Notes under the pieces: generated by a model | Told to the model about the DNA's origin: nothing | The model's input: only the letters and a program-made list of their open reading frames with translations | The model's database searches: none | Shown: one piece after another, positions 23,219 to 36,128 of the stretch | How the letters are laid out: each line of letters begins with the position of its first letter | Numbering within the stretch: the stretch's first letter is position 1 | From: Prillingera fragicola | Lineage: Eukaryota > Basidiomycota > Tremellomycetes > Trichosporonales > Trichosporonaceae | Direction: 5' to 3' | DNA length: 64,000 bases | Assembly: GCA_002335605.1 (NCBI GenBank) | Contig: BEDY01000001.1 | Coordinates: forward strand, 3,348,001 to 3,412,000 | Made by a program: the position numbers and the translations under genes

Positions 23219-26200
23219 GTTGCCGTTGAACGATTGAAATGGCAAAGCAAGTGTATTACTGGAGTTTGCGATCAGCAAGCCACTCTTGAGCAAGTCAGGT
23301 GGGGTGTGACTAGACGTGTCGAGCAACTGTGGACATACATAGTTGGTGGGGCTATGTTCAGTCCCAATCTACGGCGTCTCCCGGTGTCGCTCTGATCGTC
23401 GCGTCGATGGAACAGAAAACTGGAAAGCGTCAGCCGTATTCTCAGATGCAGCAGACGCGCAGGCCAGCTTGCAGTTAGACTGACTGTGCGGGGTGCGTGT
23501 CGGTGGGATGTCAGTGTTCGTGGATTAGTGACGCGCTGAAGGGAAGAGAGAATGGATACTGGACGCGGGAACAAAATCACACTGGGTGAGTGTTTGGGTC
23601 CGTATATTTAAAAAGGGTGGACTGTTTAAACTTACTGTGTGGCCACTCACTATTATTATTATTTGTTTTATTATTCTCGCTTTCAAGAAAAGAACCTTAC
23701 GCAGTGAGGACGGTGGCCAAGAGGGCGAAGAAAAGTCAGCTCGTGGATAACTATACTCCCTGCGTCACTTGACCCATAAAGGATGAAAGGACGTTACTAA
23801 CGCAAGAAAACTTCACAGACTCGGGGAAAGGGTGAGCCGCGGAGGATGCAATCTTAAAATTGTATGCAAGGTGAATGACTCGTGACTCGACCCTAGCGGC
23901 GAGATCTACAGGGGAGACGATTGAACAATACACTAAACAAGGCTGGGAGAGCGAGGTCGGAGGTGAAAGCGAGAAGCTGACTGAGTGAGAAGTTGGTGAA
24001 AACGATGATATTGACAGTTTCAACATCGGCATCGACGACGCTGCTGTGGCTGCTTCATGTGATACATGACACATATACGAAAGAAAGGGCAATGCAGTTG
24101 CCCAGTGACTAGCCCTCTAGCTGGACCTGAAAGACATGGTTGGGTCGTTGCCCGAGGACAACACGACATCGTAGTTGGTTCAAAAGACAATGGTGCTCGA
24201 GTACGGTATCTCACGGAAAAAGCAAAGAACCACCCTGTTCCCTCAATCCTGTGGGGCGAAAATGCAACATAGACAAGCAGGCCATTTATATACCCAGCCA
24301 GGCTACTGAGACCAAGCGGTGCCTTCTGCAACTCGGCTGGCACACTTATGGGAGTCACCACTGGTGACGCCGGTACATGAACTATGTAGTGCCATTATCG
24401 CCATACTCGCTGCTGTCCAAAGGAGAATCCACCGCTATTCTTATGGTTGTTGTTGCACTCGTTCAAGTCAAAGTAACGCTGCTGCCCGACCTCGATCGCG
24501 CAATGGTTCTTCTGTTACGGACACTTGAGAGCCTGGCTAGCCGAGCTTCTTGACGCCACAACACCCGATATTTATCACCTGTAGCCCAAATAGCTGCTTG
24601 ACCGCCGTGGGCTCTGACACCCAGTCCAGTCCATAGGCAGTGGAATCCACCCTAGGGTATGGGAGCAGCCCAGCCGGGATTTGGAAGTCAACCTCACGCG
24701 TCCTAGGAGACCAGTGGTTGACACAAATGACAACAAATCTTCCACATGGAGCCTGTCAACATAGCTATCGTACACGATGGCCAGCCCGCAGCCATTGAAT
24801 TTCTTCCCTTGCAGACTCTGAGATACCCTATCGATCTGAGTTATAATCGGTGATTTGCTGCATGGCAACCTCACCGTAGAAGACACCAGCCATTTCAGGC
24901 TCCGGCTCCGTAAACGAAGCAGTCATACATAAGTCAGAGAATGACATCAACACTCAATTGCCAGGCGGCCAAGCCTTGGACCGTGAAACCACCATTAGTC
25001 AAAGGTGAGCTGGTCAGTGGAGAAAACTTTCACAGTTCCATGGTTCTGTTTCATCGAAGCTGGAGTGAAGAGTACAAATGCTGGGTACCACTGGGCGAGG
25101 TGGGCGGCGGCCGGAGCGGCTGCAACATCTAGACAAAGGAGGGCGGTTTTGTCTCGGCAGAGGGTTATCAGGTGCTGGCACCAGATAAAATGAGCAGGAG
25201 ACATGAGATATGAAGCGGGAGAGGTTGGGCTCGTGATGGCGGACCGTTCGCGTAATCTCTAGTTCGGTCGGCCGCTCCGCCGCATGCCATCTGTGCAGGC
25301 CTTGCCACGCTCCTGTCCCGGACATCCAAGCTAGTTGCACCATGACGTTATGGACCTACCATTGCGCGTACCGCTTACCTGGCCACACACCTGGGCAGTG
25401 TAGTCAAAGTGATATTGTACCGTTTCAGTGCATGCGAACTAGTCAATAAGGAGTAGAGTGCTCGCAGAGGTTCCAGGCCGGTCCCACCAAGCCTGTCGTT
25501 CTAGCCACGCACGGCTCGAGGCTGTTCTTCATGTACGGCCCATGAAACAGGAATCTCTTACACGTTCTTGGTCGGACTGTTCTCGCACATGTCCGCTGAT
25601 CGAAACTTGTCGACACGTCTGCCTGAACAGAACCACAGATGCTTATCTGCCAAGAGCGGTGTGTTGCTGTTCATCTCCAAAGCAACATCCAAACGCTTTC
25701 CAAGCGATGTCCTCGCCAACGCGACCCAGATGTTCTACCCATGCTATGCAGGATGTCTCGACATCAGAGTTGTATGTTTGACTGTGTCCGACCTTGATTG
25801 TCTGCGGTAACGAGCAAAAGAGGTTAACTGTGCAGATGAATGCGTTCCGCTCGCCCAGGGCTGTTTCTCAAGCGTGCGTAGTGTCGACCGTGTTGCAATG
25901 ATTGGCAAAGGATCCAGCGTACCAGCGTGCGCACGAGTGCGAATGATGTAGCACGTAGCATGGAATGACATGAGCGGCCACAGACGATTGTCGGAAGCTA
26001 TTCATCAACCCGAAAGGCCGAATTGGTCATGATGTTGGCGTTCCTCCGTGTTCGGTCACAGTTGGTGTAATTAACGACGCCAGGAACGATCAGGTGGGCT
26101 TGCGTGTTTTGACTGGTATCGGAGCCCCAAACGTACACGGAACAGAACCGACAATGGCACGCGGAACGCTTGGTTGCAGACTGCAGATGGGTGGGAGTTC

Positions 26201-27692
26201 ACCAACTGTATGACGGTCGAGGTGGCAATAGTGTTTGAGCCAGATTAGTGGGGGATCGAAGTTTGGGTGATGATTACGAGGGTATATGAGCGGACCTGCA
26301 CTGACGCTGATAACATGTTGGCAGAGTTTGGCTAGTTGGGGACGTCTAGTTGAGGTTCACGAATCCACAACGACAGATACTGTTTCGCCACTGCGGAATA
26401 ATTAACAATTAACAATACCCTGACAGCATCACGCTTCGACGTGTATGATGCCGTCCAGACCAGCTCCTGTTGTCCCTGATAGTTGACAGCTGACTGGTTT
26501 CTAGGTTGCTCGGTCTTCCCCCGCACCTCCGTCATGCCTCTGATCCTATGATCCGACTGAGGACTGCCAGCCGCCCGAAAAGTCTTTGTTCGTGTGCCGT
26601 GGGCTGCCATGGGTATCGTGCACACTTGGGGGGGCCTGGTTGTTTGCCGCCGCACCCTGTTTGCTCATGCGGTTGGTATGCGACACGCAGCTACACGGCG
26701 CGCACGGCCCTTGCTCGGCTGCACAAATTCTGTTGGTATGCCGATTCGGCGGTTGGGCAATTATGTCCCGCCTTGGGCGACATGCCTTTGAGTCCCATCT
26801 GAGCTTTGCGTCATGTGCCGGCCCCCCGCCCTCACTGACGTCACCGAGAATTTACCCAATGCTCCTTACGCCGCCCTTGTCACTCTCTTGCAAGAATGCA
26901 CGCGCTCTGCATACACAGACGCACGCACAGCAAACAGAGATTATTGGAGGGTGGTTCTCTCGCCCCAGCAGCGTCATTCTACCCCTTGGCCCGTTTGCAG
27001 CGCAGAGGCGAGAGAGACATTGAATCATTGCTCTAGCTGGCCCCCAACCTAGTCTCGTAACAACTTGCAGGCAAAGCTCCAGGCTCTCTCGACGCGATGG
27101 AAGCAAGCCAGGCATCTTACACTCTCTACTTCTTTGCCTCTTGCTCTTAAGAACATCTATCACTTTAGTTCTCTCTCGCCTGTGTTTTACCTTTCACCCC
27201 CTTGGATCGTCGTTCTTGCCACCCTTCACCTGCTCCCCGCTGGCACGCCGCCCTCCGACATTTTGCACCGTTTCCTCAAACAAGACCTCTCCCCTTTTTC
27301 GTCTTCACTACTGGCGTCCCCGCGAATTTGTCTCAAAGCGTTGAAGGTTGAGCCGTCTCACGCGTCGCCTTCGGCTGCCTCCTCTCAGCGCGCCAGAGCG
27401 CCAGAACACAACGCACAACCCCACCTTTGCAGGACTGGCCGTGGTCGACGTCATAACTTGGCTACCCAACCCCAACAACTGCACCCACACGTCGGTTACG
27501 TTGGAAGCCTCGCCTTGTTCTGTTGCGTATTCTTGAACGTTGAACAGAGCTCGCCTGCACACATACATCAACTTTTGAATACGGTGCGTACATTTCAGAC
27601 GCCTCATGACCTGCAACTGATCATCCACTCTCAACCCTTTGCGACATCCCATATCCTCCTGCAGGTTTGCACGCATCATATTCCTCGTCATT
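23219..27692. other. Gene-poor 4.4-kb region
   Basis: No convincing gene was found on either strand. Near 23600 there is TATATTTAAAAAGGG followed by an ATT microsatellite (23651-23663). Most longer frames start with non-ATG codons and lack recognisable sequence. The last 600 bases or so (27100-27690) are strongly pyrimidine-rich on the plus strand, consistent with a long leader for the transcription-factor gene at 27693. A 219-codon frame at 27065-27724 begins with TTG and contains no internal Met, so it is not called. Confidence 0.45.
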
Positions 27693-30181
27693 ATGGGAGG
27701 AGACCACAAGTGCCCTGTGAGTGAAGCGACTCTGAACCCAAACCCCTCTGACGTCCCAGCTCTGCTCTGCAACTTTTACTCGACCTCAACACGTCGGTCG
27801 CCACTTGCGAGCCCACACAGGCGACCGTCCGTATGAGTGCAAGGAATGTCCTCTTCGGTTTGCACGTAGCGACCTGTTGTCGCGACACGTGAACAAGGCA
27901 CACCCCAAGCCCAGTGGCAATGCTGCAGACAACGACAAGAAGGGGGATAAAAAGTCGCGGCGCAAGTCAGTGTCCAACCCGGCACCACCCCCTGCGGTTG
28001 TACCCGCAACTGCCACGATAGCAGTGCCAGTGCCGTCCACTGAGCCGACACCTTACCAGGCTCAGCGCATGTACCCCAACCACCCGCTGCTGCAGCAGAC
28101 TAACGGACATGCCTGGGCGTCGACTCAACTGGATATCGGCAATGGCGTGTACGCCATGCCTGTGCACGGCGACCACATTGCGGATGGCATGGCATCTTTG
28201 GGAAACCAGTCTGGTCCCTCTCTTGCCAACCCTTTCGGCGTCACTCCTATGCGATTTACAGGCTCGGACCAGGGCAGCATGCCATCCTACGCTGGCAGCC
28301 TCCCCAGCACTATGCCCAACCTTGGGTTTGAGCTCAGTCTAAAGAAGCGTGCTTGCGATCAATGCAATCACTCAAAGGTTCGATGTGATTTCGCCGAGCC
28401 CTGTGGTAAGTTGTCGTGACACTGATTCTTACTGAAGCGGTGCTGACGACATAGCCCGTTGCTCCCATCGTTCGATGCAATGCACGTATACCAAGCCGCA
28501 GCGGTCGCGAACCGTTGCCTACCCCGTTTCGTCCGCCATCGGCGGCCACAATCATGGTTCCCCCACTTCCGTTTTCTCGCCACAGTCAACCAACAGCCCA
28601 ATGCTTCCCCGCACTACATCGCCTACAACAGGCTACTCTGAGCGTCGCGAATCTGTAAACTCCAACTCCTCGCTCCAACAAGGCTCTTTCCTCACGTCGG
28701 ACGCGCTCTTTGGTGTCGGCCGAGTTCAAGGGCGACCCCCAGTGCCAGACCCGCGATGGGAGCAAGCATCAGGCCGTGGGTTCCAGGTTAGTATACATTC
28801 GCATTACTCGCGCTGACAACAGACCTCACAGAATTCTGGAGCACACCAGTCACCGACGCCCACTGTCCTGGGGTTGGCTTTGACGCCCACCCTTACCAAC
28901 TCAACCAGCCCCACCACGTCTGACAGCGCCGATCGTCGTGGCAGTCAGAACAGTGCGGTCATGGGCAACTGGATGCTGCCTCCATCCATGAGCACGGACT
29001 CGGGCATGGCATTTCCCAACAGCATGGCTCAATCACAGCCAATGGACCCCACAACCGGACTGGGTGTCATGCAAGGTAACCAACCAATGCTGTGGTCTAG
29101 CACTGCCACCGGGGACATGCGCCTACTGAATCCTGGTGCCACGGGATCAGAGGACGAGGGAACCCCACCCAACACAGCCGCCGACAAGTTTGAAGCTCGC
29201 CGTCGATCAAGCGCTGGCCTATGGGCCAATGCTCTTAGCCAGATGAGGCTAGATGACCATGCGGCCACTCAAGGCATGTCCCTAGAGCCGTCCCTCGGTG
29301 GTCCCAGTCAAATGCAGTTCACACAGCTCAGACAGACGACCTTCCCTATGGCAGAGTGCGACCTGCCGCCGAACCCCAGCCGCGTGCCAAGCTCGAACGA
29401 TGTAAGCCTCTGGAAACTGTTCCTGGACCCAATGGCTCTGGCCACACCGGAACGTACCCACGATTTTGACCCAGTGTCATCCATGGACACTCCCCGTGGG
29501 CTGAGCAAGTCCAATTCGATGCCGGACCTCACAACGCCGCCTCATCTCAGCGCTTCCTATGGTGTCTTTCCCTACCCGGGGCCGATTGCTCTCCCCGGTG
29601 ATCAAGCCAATGGGAACCCAGACGATCCTTCCATGAGCAGGTGGAAGGATCACATTCAACAGCGACACGCATCTTTTAGCATGCATCTTGACCCTTCGAA
29701 CCGGGTGAGCACGCAGGCGTTAACCAACGCGACCTTTGCGTCGTCTTCGTCAAAACTGGGGCGCCCTCCCCTGCATCCCACATGGGACTCTGCAGCCCTG
29801 CAACAGACTCTCGCTCCAGCCCGTACACCGAGCTTTGGCACTCCGACCGTTGACCAGAATGGGATGGTCTTCACTCCATCAAACATGTTCAAGCCCTCGC
29901 CGTCCAAATTGAACATGTACTCGACCGTGGCGGATGCGCGCCCAGGAAACAAACGTCAGGCCAGCCAAACGCTTCTGCAAGATACTCAGAAGCGAGCCGT
30001 ATTCTCAGTGTGGGACGAGCAGTCCAGCGCTGAGAACAATGCTCATGCCGCCAGCCAAGGTCTCCCTCCCCCTCAGCATGTCCGGTCGCTTGTTCCCCAA
30101 GCTGCAGCTGCCCAGCTCGGTCATCCACTTCACTCTTCTTGGCCACCCGCCGCCGACCCATCTAGGGCGACCTACACCTGA
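27693..30181 (+). CDS. Hybrid C2H2 + Zn2Cys6 transcription factor
   Basis: A predicted nuclear DNA-binding regulator of unknown targets. ATG 27693 opens a 21-base coding exon (MGGDHKCP) whose cysteine is completed after an intron: KCP-LCSATFTRPQHVGRHLRAH is C2H2 finger 1, and YECKECPLRFARSDLLSRHV then NKAH is finger 2. A basic patch (KKGDKKSRRKS) follows, then about 110 disordered residues, then a Zn2Cys6 cluster ACDQCNHSKVRCDFAEPC, whose remaining cysteines (ARCSHRSMQC) come from the next exon, spacing CX2CX6CX5CX2CX6C. The remaining 500 or so residues are Ser/Pro/Thr/Gln/Met rich with a conserved-looking GLSKSNSMPDLTTPP. No fungal-specific TF middle homology domain was seen. There are three introns and about 780 residues. 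Confidence 0.88.
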
Positions 30182-30613
30182 ATGCACTCAGGTATCCTGA
30201 ATCTTCTGCTAAGCTCTATTGCTTTCTCGCTCGTGAGCTCTCTTGCCCTTAGCGGCCCCAGCACAAAACGTAAATTATCTGCAGCCAGCCGCCTGTGTAA
30301 TTGTCTCGTCCGAGGCGGCTGGAGACCTGTAACCCTGTAGCTTTTTCGAAACCAACGCCCTTGCCTCAAACAACACCCCCATCGTCTGCATCTGCATCTG
30401 CATGACCATCACTGTAATGCCAGAGGATTGTACTTGTGATATATATGACATGTAATCGTCAAGCAAGCGTTGAGTGAGGGTGGGTGAGGGGTAGATTCAG
30501 GGACGGCGAATTATGAAGCGGAAGCTATTTTTCAACGTACAATCAGAAAGTACAATCGTAAATGAACTTGCTGTTCCACACGCTGTTCGACTGGACCACT
30601 TCCTTTAACCAGT
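30182..30613. other. Intergenic region, nothing recognised
   Basis: 3' flank of the transcription factor and upstream region of the mitochondrial-type unknown. It includes a short (TGCATC)-like run near 30388-30402. Confidence 0.4.
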
Positions 30614-31529
30614 ATGCGCGTCTCGGCACTTGCCTGTTCAGTCAGTCGAGCGGCTGCATTTACGGCACCACGTCAACAGGGTGAGCTCGCGCCTGGCAAC
30701 GAGTGATGCTCATATCAAACAGCGGGCTACCCTCAACACCTGCTAGTCGAGGTTCCGCGGACAGCCATTCCACAGGATGTGCTGCGGGCGTTGCGCGAAG
30801 TCGGCGCCGTGGATAAAAGTTTCTCAATCGACAACAGTGCGCATTTTTATGGTCCATTTGGTGCACCGAGCGCTGACAATTTGCCAGTAACTGCTGTCCC
30901 CCTTGGCGCACCTGCCACAAACTTTTTGACAACGACTTATCATATCCGAGCGAACGAGAAAACAGAGGAAATTCGCAGAGTCTTGTCGACTCGCCCAATG
31001 TTTGCTGCATCAAGCACTCGAGCCGTGCCTGCGGCTGGACGCCCCGGGTTGGGCATCTGGGGAATGAAGGACCGGCCGCGAGTCTTCCTGTGCGACGAAG
31101 ACGCGCGGACATGGGCAGAGTCTTTACTGGCCAAGGCGGCGACCCAGCGACCCCTGCGTGCTGGTGCAGAGTGGAAACCAGTGGATGTCGACTGGGCTCT
31201 TGCACCTGGCCTGAGCGGCCGTCGAGTTCTCGTTCAAGGTCTGCCTCGAATCTTGGCCAAGGGGAACGTCCAGAAGCTTGCCGAAGCAGGTACCTTGGCC
31301 AAGGACAGAGCAGACAGCTGTGTTGAGCTCCCTCCGTGAGATTTACAAGCACTGGTTGGAGTAGGTTCACTGACACATTGCCAGCACAAGGTTCAGCACG
31401 AGCTCATGGGTGCTGACACTCGAGTCCGTCGCCGCTGCCCATGCCCTTGTCCGTAGGTTGAACAAAAACTACTTCATGCCATCCAAGTTCGGTCGTGATA
31501 GGCTCATGCGGGCCTCTGTAGCTTGGTAA
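30614..31529 (+). CDS. Unknown protein with mitochondrial-type leader, possible RRM-like folds
   Basis: I do not recognise this gene. ATG 30614 starts MRVSALACSVSRAAAFTAPR, an Arg/Ala/Ser leader without acids that suggests mitochondrial import. After an intron (GTGAGC..CAG) the frame continues YPQHLLVEVPRTAIPQDVLR then ALREVGAVDK. The C-terminal half has RRVLVQGLPRILAKGNVQKL and, after two more introns, VLSSLREIYKHWLD, TSSWVLTLESVAAAHALVRR, then LNKNYF and an end at SVAW-TAA 31529. The strand-helix-strand pattern with LVQGLP and WVLTLESVAAAHALVRRLN is reminiscent of RRM folds, which would fit a mitochondrial RNA-binding or ribosome-associated protein. That is inference only. About 270 residues. 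Confidence 0.7.
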
Positions 31530-31602
31530 ATAGTGGAATGAATCATACATGCATCACGCCGCATCGCAAGCCCGCCTCCGTCGTCTTGTACCTAGTATAC
31601 TT

Positions 31603-32499
31603 CTAATCACGCTTGAGCGGCCTCCTCACAAGGAATGTACGGTCACCGCTTCCTACACCCAGAGGACCCAGTTCCTCAACAGTCACACCATCGGGCAGGA
31701 CGCCAGGCGCAACGAGATCATCGGTGGAGCGGCCCTTGGCCATTACAACGTACATCTCCAGACCGTCACCGACCTCGATATGGCGCTCGGTCGCACTAGT
31801 GAACGAATCAATGACGAGGCCGAGAACGGTAGAGAGGGGGAGGTTGCCGGGAATGGGCTTGGGCTCGCCAGCAGGGAAGGTCATGTTGCGGAAATAGATC
31901 TGGTTGTCCAGGAAAGGCTGAATGAGACTCTGCGCCGCGCCGGCCGCACGACATGCTTCGCGCTCGTAGCTTCCGACGGGGTCGAACGAGTAGACAGCAC
32001 CAGTGCCGTCCTCCTCGATGCCTCCGAGAATGTTGTAGACGTAGTAAGGGAAGAAGCGCTTGCCGTAGAGCATGGTCTGAATCATGCGGGCAATAGACTT
32101 GATGCCCATTGGCTTGTTGTGGGCATGCTCGTACCACTCCAGACGCTGCTTGACACGCTTCACAAAGTTGTTGCCATCAGCGGCAAAGCCGTTTGTCGCC
32201 AAGACAGCCTTGTCCGTGCTGAACATGTCAGTACACAGATACTTTGCATGAAGCTCACAGTTGCCAGACCTTGCGGGCATAACGAGTCTGAATGCTGTAT
32301 CCCTGCGATTGACGAGTGTCGCCGGCAATAACGCTGAAGTCGGCGCCAGCGATGGAAAGGATGGTGCCACCATTGTCCTCATACGGGTTGAATGCGCTTG
32401 GTAGGGTTAGCTGCACATTGTAGCCGAGCAACGTGAGACTTACTGCTGCACTGGGGCCACAACTGCTTCAGCGGAAGCGTGGGCAGCAAAGAGGGACAT
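31603..32499 (-). CDS. PRE7: 20S proteasome subunit beta-6 (Pre7/PSMB1)
   Basis: A non-catalytic beta subunit of the 20S core. ATG 32499 gives MSLFAAHASAEAVVAPVQ. Exon 2 is HAFNPYEDNGGTILSIAGAD, FSVIAGDTRQSQGYSIQTRY and ARKVWQL. Exon 3 continues TDKAVLATNGFAADG, LEWYEHAHNKPM, YGKRFFPYYVYNILGGIEED, GTGAVYSFDPVGSYEREACR, and IQPFLDNQIYFRNM then FTSATERHIEVGD. This matches human PSMB1 along its whole length. The first 25 residues or so would be a short propeptide-like leader. The intron before TDKAV must use the GTGAGC donor inside CAACT to keep frame. There are two introns and about 260 residues. Confidence 0.95.
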
Positions 32500-32988
32500 G
32501 GTGCCAATGTCGCAGTGCAAGGACGTGGTGAAGTGGAACGTTATGTATGTAGTAACCAGCTGCGTGCAATGGTTGCTGGCGTCATGCACCTCCGTCACTG
32601 CAACGCGCGTCCTCGAGTTCTCGCTCAATTGCCACGTGGCGGAAATATCGGCCGATCCGCCGTTGGTGCTGTGGCGCCTGTAGCCAGTGGTGGGTGGCGG
32701 AACATCTCTGTGCTCTTTTGTCTCAAGCCATCACCATCAACTGGATACATCAGCTCGAACGCTTCATGCGGGGCATTCATGCTTCCGGGAATTCACCGCC
32801 TCTGACCACAAAGGCAAACAAAGTGAACACTTGCACTCATCACAGTTTCAAGAATCTCGATATTATGCTCGGGGTTCATTGATGGGATTGGGGTTGTCAG
32901 TGATATAACCAACAACGTTTGCCACTCTGCCCGTACCACCATTGCTACTCACTGAGCTCACTGCGTATTTTTGCCACTCATTAGCTAC
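32500..32988. promoter_or_regulatory. Divergent intergenic region PRE7 / PRM1
   Basis: Shared upstream region of the proteasome and membrane-fusion genes. I looked for but did not find a proteasome-associated control element (GGTGGCAAA-like). No gene was recognised. Confidence 0.4.
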
Positions 32989-35503
32989 ATGTTCTCAACA
33001 TTCAGAAACAAGCTTCGTCCGGCTGCAGGACAGGCTGCCGACGAAAGCCGGCAGGGCGATTTCCGCGCCTCCCCCTCCTTTACGCCTCCGGGATGGCCCC
33101 TCGGCGACCAGACAACCCCATGTGCATGGACATCCCCTTCAACAGATGAAAGAGGCCCATTTTATCCAGAAACAAACTTGAAGCCTTTTCTTTCCTTGAC
33201 GCCTCGGGTCCTTCTCACAGCCTTTTATCCGCCTTTGCTGGTGTTCTTGTTCACGATCGCTCACATGTTCAAGACGCGATCTTCATCTGACGAGCTGGCG
33301 GCCAGACTGAAAGACTCAGTTTTGGCGGCCTGTACAGGTCTTGCTACTGGGGCCGGAAGCTTGCAAGCAATACCTCGTTACTTGGCCATGCAGAGCAACG
33401 ATCATGTTCTACGCGCGACCCGAGCGACGGTGCTGGGAGTGGGCACTGCGCTAATGAACTGCATCACGGTCATCGCCAAAGTTGTCGTCTTCATCATCGA
33501 CATGTACCGCAGCCTGCTTCTTTGCACGATCGAGTTGGTAATTCGGGGTACTTTGGAGGTCGTAATCTCAATGGTCAAACAGGTTGGTGCAATAGAGGAC
33601 AGGGCGAATTGAGTCTGATGTCTGAAGGTTACATCTTTTATCGAGCAGACGCTGGGTTCCATTCGCACAGCAATTCAGAACGATTTAGCGGCCGGTAATG
33701 ACTTGATTCAAAAAGCGGCTGCCGCTGTGAATGTGAGCCCCTTCTATTCAGTTCCCAACGCACAGCTCTGGCTAACATACAGGGTGTAACATCAAAGTTT
33801 GGTGTTGACATTTCGGTCCCAGACATCTCGATTCCCTCGCTCAGCTTTTTGCAAAACGTCCAAATCCCTACCACATTTGAAGACTCTCTTGTTTCTCTAA
33901 ACCGCTCTATCCCAAGTCTTGCTGAACTCAAGGAAAGGATGAACGACTTGGTCGAAACGCCATTCGACGCGCTATCCGCGCAAATCAACTCGACAAGACT
34001 GCGCATTGCGGCAGAGCTCAACAGCTCCACATTTCCAGTGCCATCTCTCGAGTCTTTAGGGGCATCCGATTCTCAAGCTCTGAGGAAAACGCTTTGTTCT
34101 GACCTGGATACGTCGTTAATTGACGACACTGCCAGTGCGCTACATAGACTTGGGACAATCGGCATTGCGATCATGTTCGTCTGTTTCTTCGCTGGATGGG
34201 GTATCATGGGATTATGGCAATGGTATAGATGGCGCGCCCTATGCCAGTCTGTTGAGGCCATTGAGGAGGAGTGGAAAGCCTCGGATACCAGAGACCCGTG
34301 GATGGTGGTGGCAGCGGTCGAAAACCCCATTGTGAACAAGATTATCCATCCAATCCAGAGGCGTCTGTCTTTGGGTAACCGCTCTCGCATCAATCTCCGC
34401 TGGTTTTGTGAGTGGAGTGCGTTGTTGGGAACCTTGTTAATTCATAATAGTGTCATATCTTGGGCATCCAACCTGCCTCTCGCTTCTTGTTATCTCCTGC
34501 GTTGGCTTGATTACGCTGGAGGTGCAACTAGCGGCACTGAAGGGGCTCAAGCGGCATGCTGCTGCCACGGCTCATGCAGAAATGGAGTCGACAACAGCTG
34601 ACATGGTGTCTCGCCTGAACGCTGTCTCTGCAAATATCAGCACCAAGTATGCGGCAGACATGAACGCAGCCCTGGCTAGGATTGAGGATCAGGTCAACGG
34701 TGAATTGTTTGGCACATGGATTAATTCCACCGCCGTCACGCTGAACACGACCCTGGCCGAGTTTTATGACGAGGTGGAGCACGGTATGAATAGGGACACC
34801 TTACGCTTACTAAGCTGACGATGCGCAGTACTCAATGTCACCTTCGGGGGCACGGTGCTCTACGACGCCATCAACACCTTTGTCTACTGCATCGTCGGAT
34901 CCAAGATTGACGCCCTTGAACAGGGCTTGACCTGGGTGTCCAAGCATGCCGACATCTCCTTCCCCACGGTCCCAGATGATATTCTGCAACTGTCCAACAG
35001 CGCGATGAAAGAGATGGTCGAACCAATCGCTTCGGCTGCCCTTGGTGGCAACCAGGACGATGGAGGAGGTGCTCTGGGTAGCCTTATTGGCCACTTTGAA
35101 TCGGCACTGCGTGCGGAGCGCGTGATGTACGGTATCCTTCTAGGAGCCTACGGGGTGCTTGTGCTTGCCGGCCTGCTAGGGGTAATGTGGCGCAGCGGTG
35201 GCAGTGAACGCTGGCAAGCGTTGCGAAGGTAACCAAGCCGAGCCCTTTCCCAGTTGCGACACGACTGTGACTGGGAGCTCCAGGAAGAGCGTCGGTCATG
35301 CTTCCATCACCTCGTTCCATTCCAGGTCCCCCTACCGAGGCCGCACCGTGATTGCGCGGAACTACACTCTACCAGACACAGTACGACTCCTGCAACGTGC
35401 CGACTCCATGCAACTTGTTCATGAGACAGCGCAGATTGTGAAGCATTTCTCGACTGTTTACAATCAACATAGCGGACAACGCCGACGAAACAGCTGCATT
35501 TGA
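32989..35503 (+). CDS. PRM1: Plasma membrane fusion protein Prm1
   Basis: A multispanning membrane glycoprotein that promotes plasma-membrane fusion during mating. ATG 32989 gives a Pro-rich cytosolic N-terminus, then the family signature NLKPFLSLTPRVLLTAFYPP with a first span (LLVFLFTIAHMF). Next come helical segments (LRATRATVLGVGTALMNCIT), an extracellular part with several N-x-S/T sites (LNSSTFPVP, NISTKY, NTTLAEF), spans GIAIMFVCFFAGWGIMGLWQ and LSLLVISCVGLITLEVQL, the Prm1 motif LNVTFGGTVLYDAINTFVYC then IVGSKIDALE, and a last span MYGILLGAYGVLVLAGLLGV. A basic Ser-rich tail follows. Five or more introns; about 730 residues. Confidence 0.92.
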
Positions 35504-36128
35504 CAGTATTTGATGGCCAACCGGATCCCAAGTAACCCATGTGTGTTGTGTTGTAACAGTGTAGACGGAGAGAGATGTTCACATCACGCACGATCCACAA
35601 GGTCATGGCCGTCGGCATCCAGCTTCTTTGCTTCCACATGTTCTCCGTGCACTCACTGTGATGTGCATGCTGTGTATCTCTGATACAGATACTCTGCGTG
35701 CATGTTCCTCTCTTCCAATGTCATGATACCGTTTGCCAGGTGGAAAAACTCGTGGCCACCGGCCACTACGACGACCCATGTGCTTACGTCCGGATGTATT
35801 AGGATGTGGGAGGAAGCCCTTATTGAGGCCGACGGCCATCCTTTGGCACGTCCAGTGGCAACACTCTGAAAGTGCCCATTGCCCTAAAGACAGCTGCTGC
35901 AACTCGCTTGGCACAGCCAGATTGCGCCGGAACAATGCTTGGCTACAAGTCAAGCCGCTCAGCTCCGTTCAGCCAAGACATTGCGGCGAGTGACGACTTG
36001 CGAATCCGGGTCGGCCGAAAACGACAGAAGTAAATCAAGCGGAAGGTTGCCTCGCCCACATTATTGTGTTTGAATTTCCCACTTGTCCCATTCCTTCATT
36101 ACTTATCCATCCATAACTCCCTGCACCA
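35504..36128. other. Intergenic region, nothing recognised
   Basis: 3' flank of PRM1 and promoter of the heme oxygenase gene. No coding frame with recognisable sequence. Confidence 0.4.

Noticed and set aside
24575..24886. 103-codon minus-strand frame in the gene-poor region
   Set aside because: Starts at GTG, no family match seen, no neighbouring exons that would extend it.
27065..27724. 219-codon plus-strand frame overlapping the transcription-factor start
   Set aside because: It begins with TTG and has no internal Met; composition follows the pyrimidine-rich leader, and the real TF frame overlaps its end.
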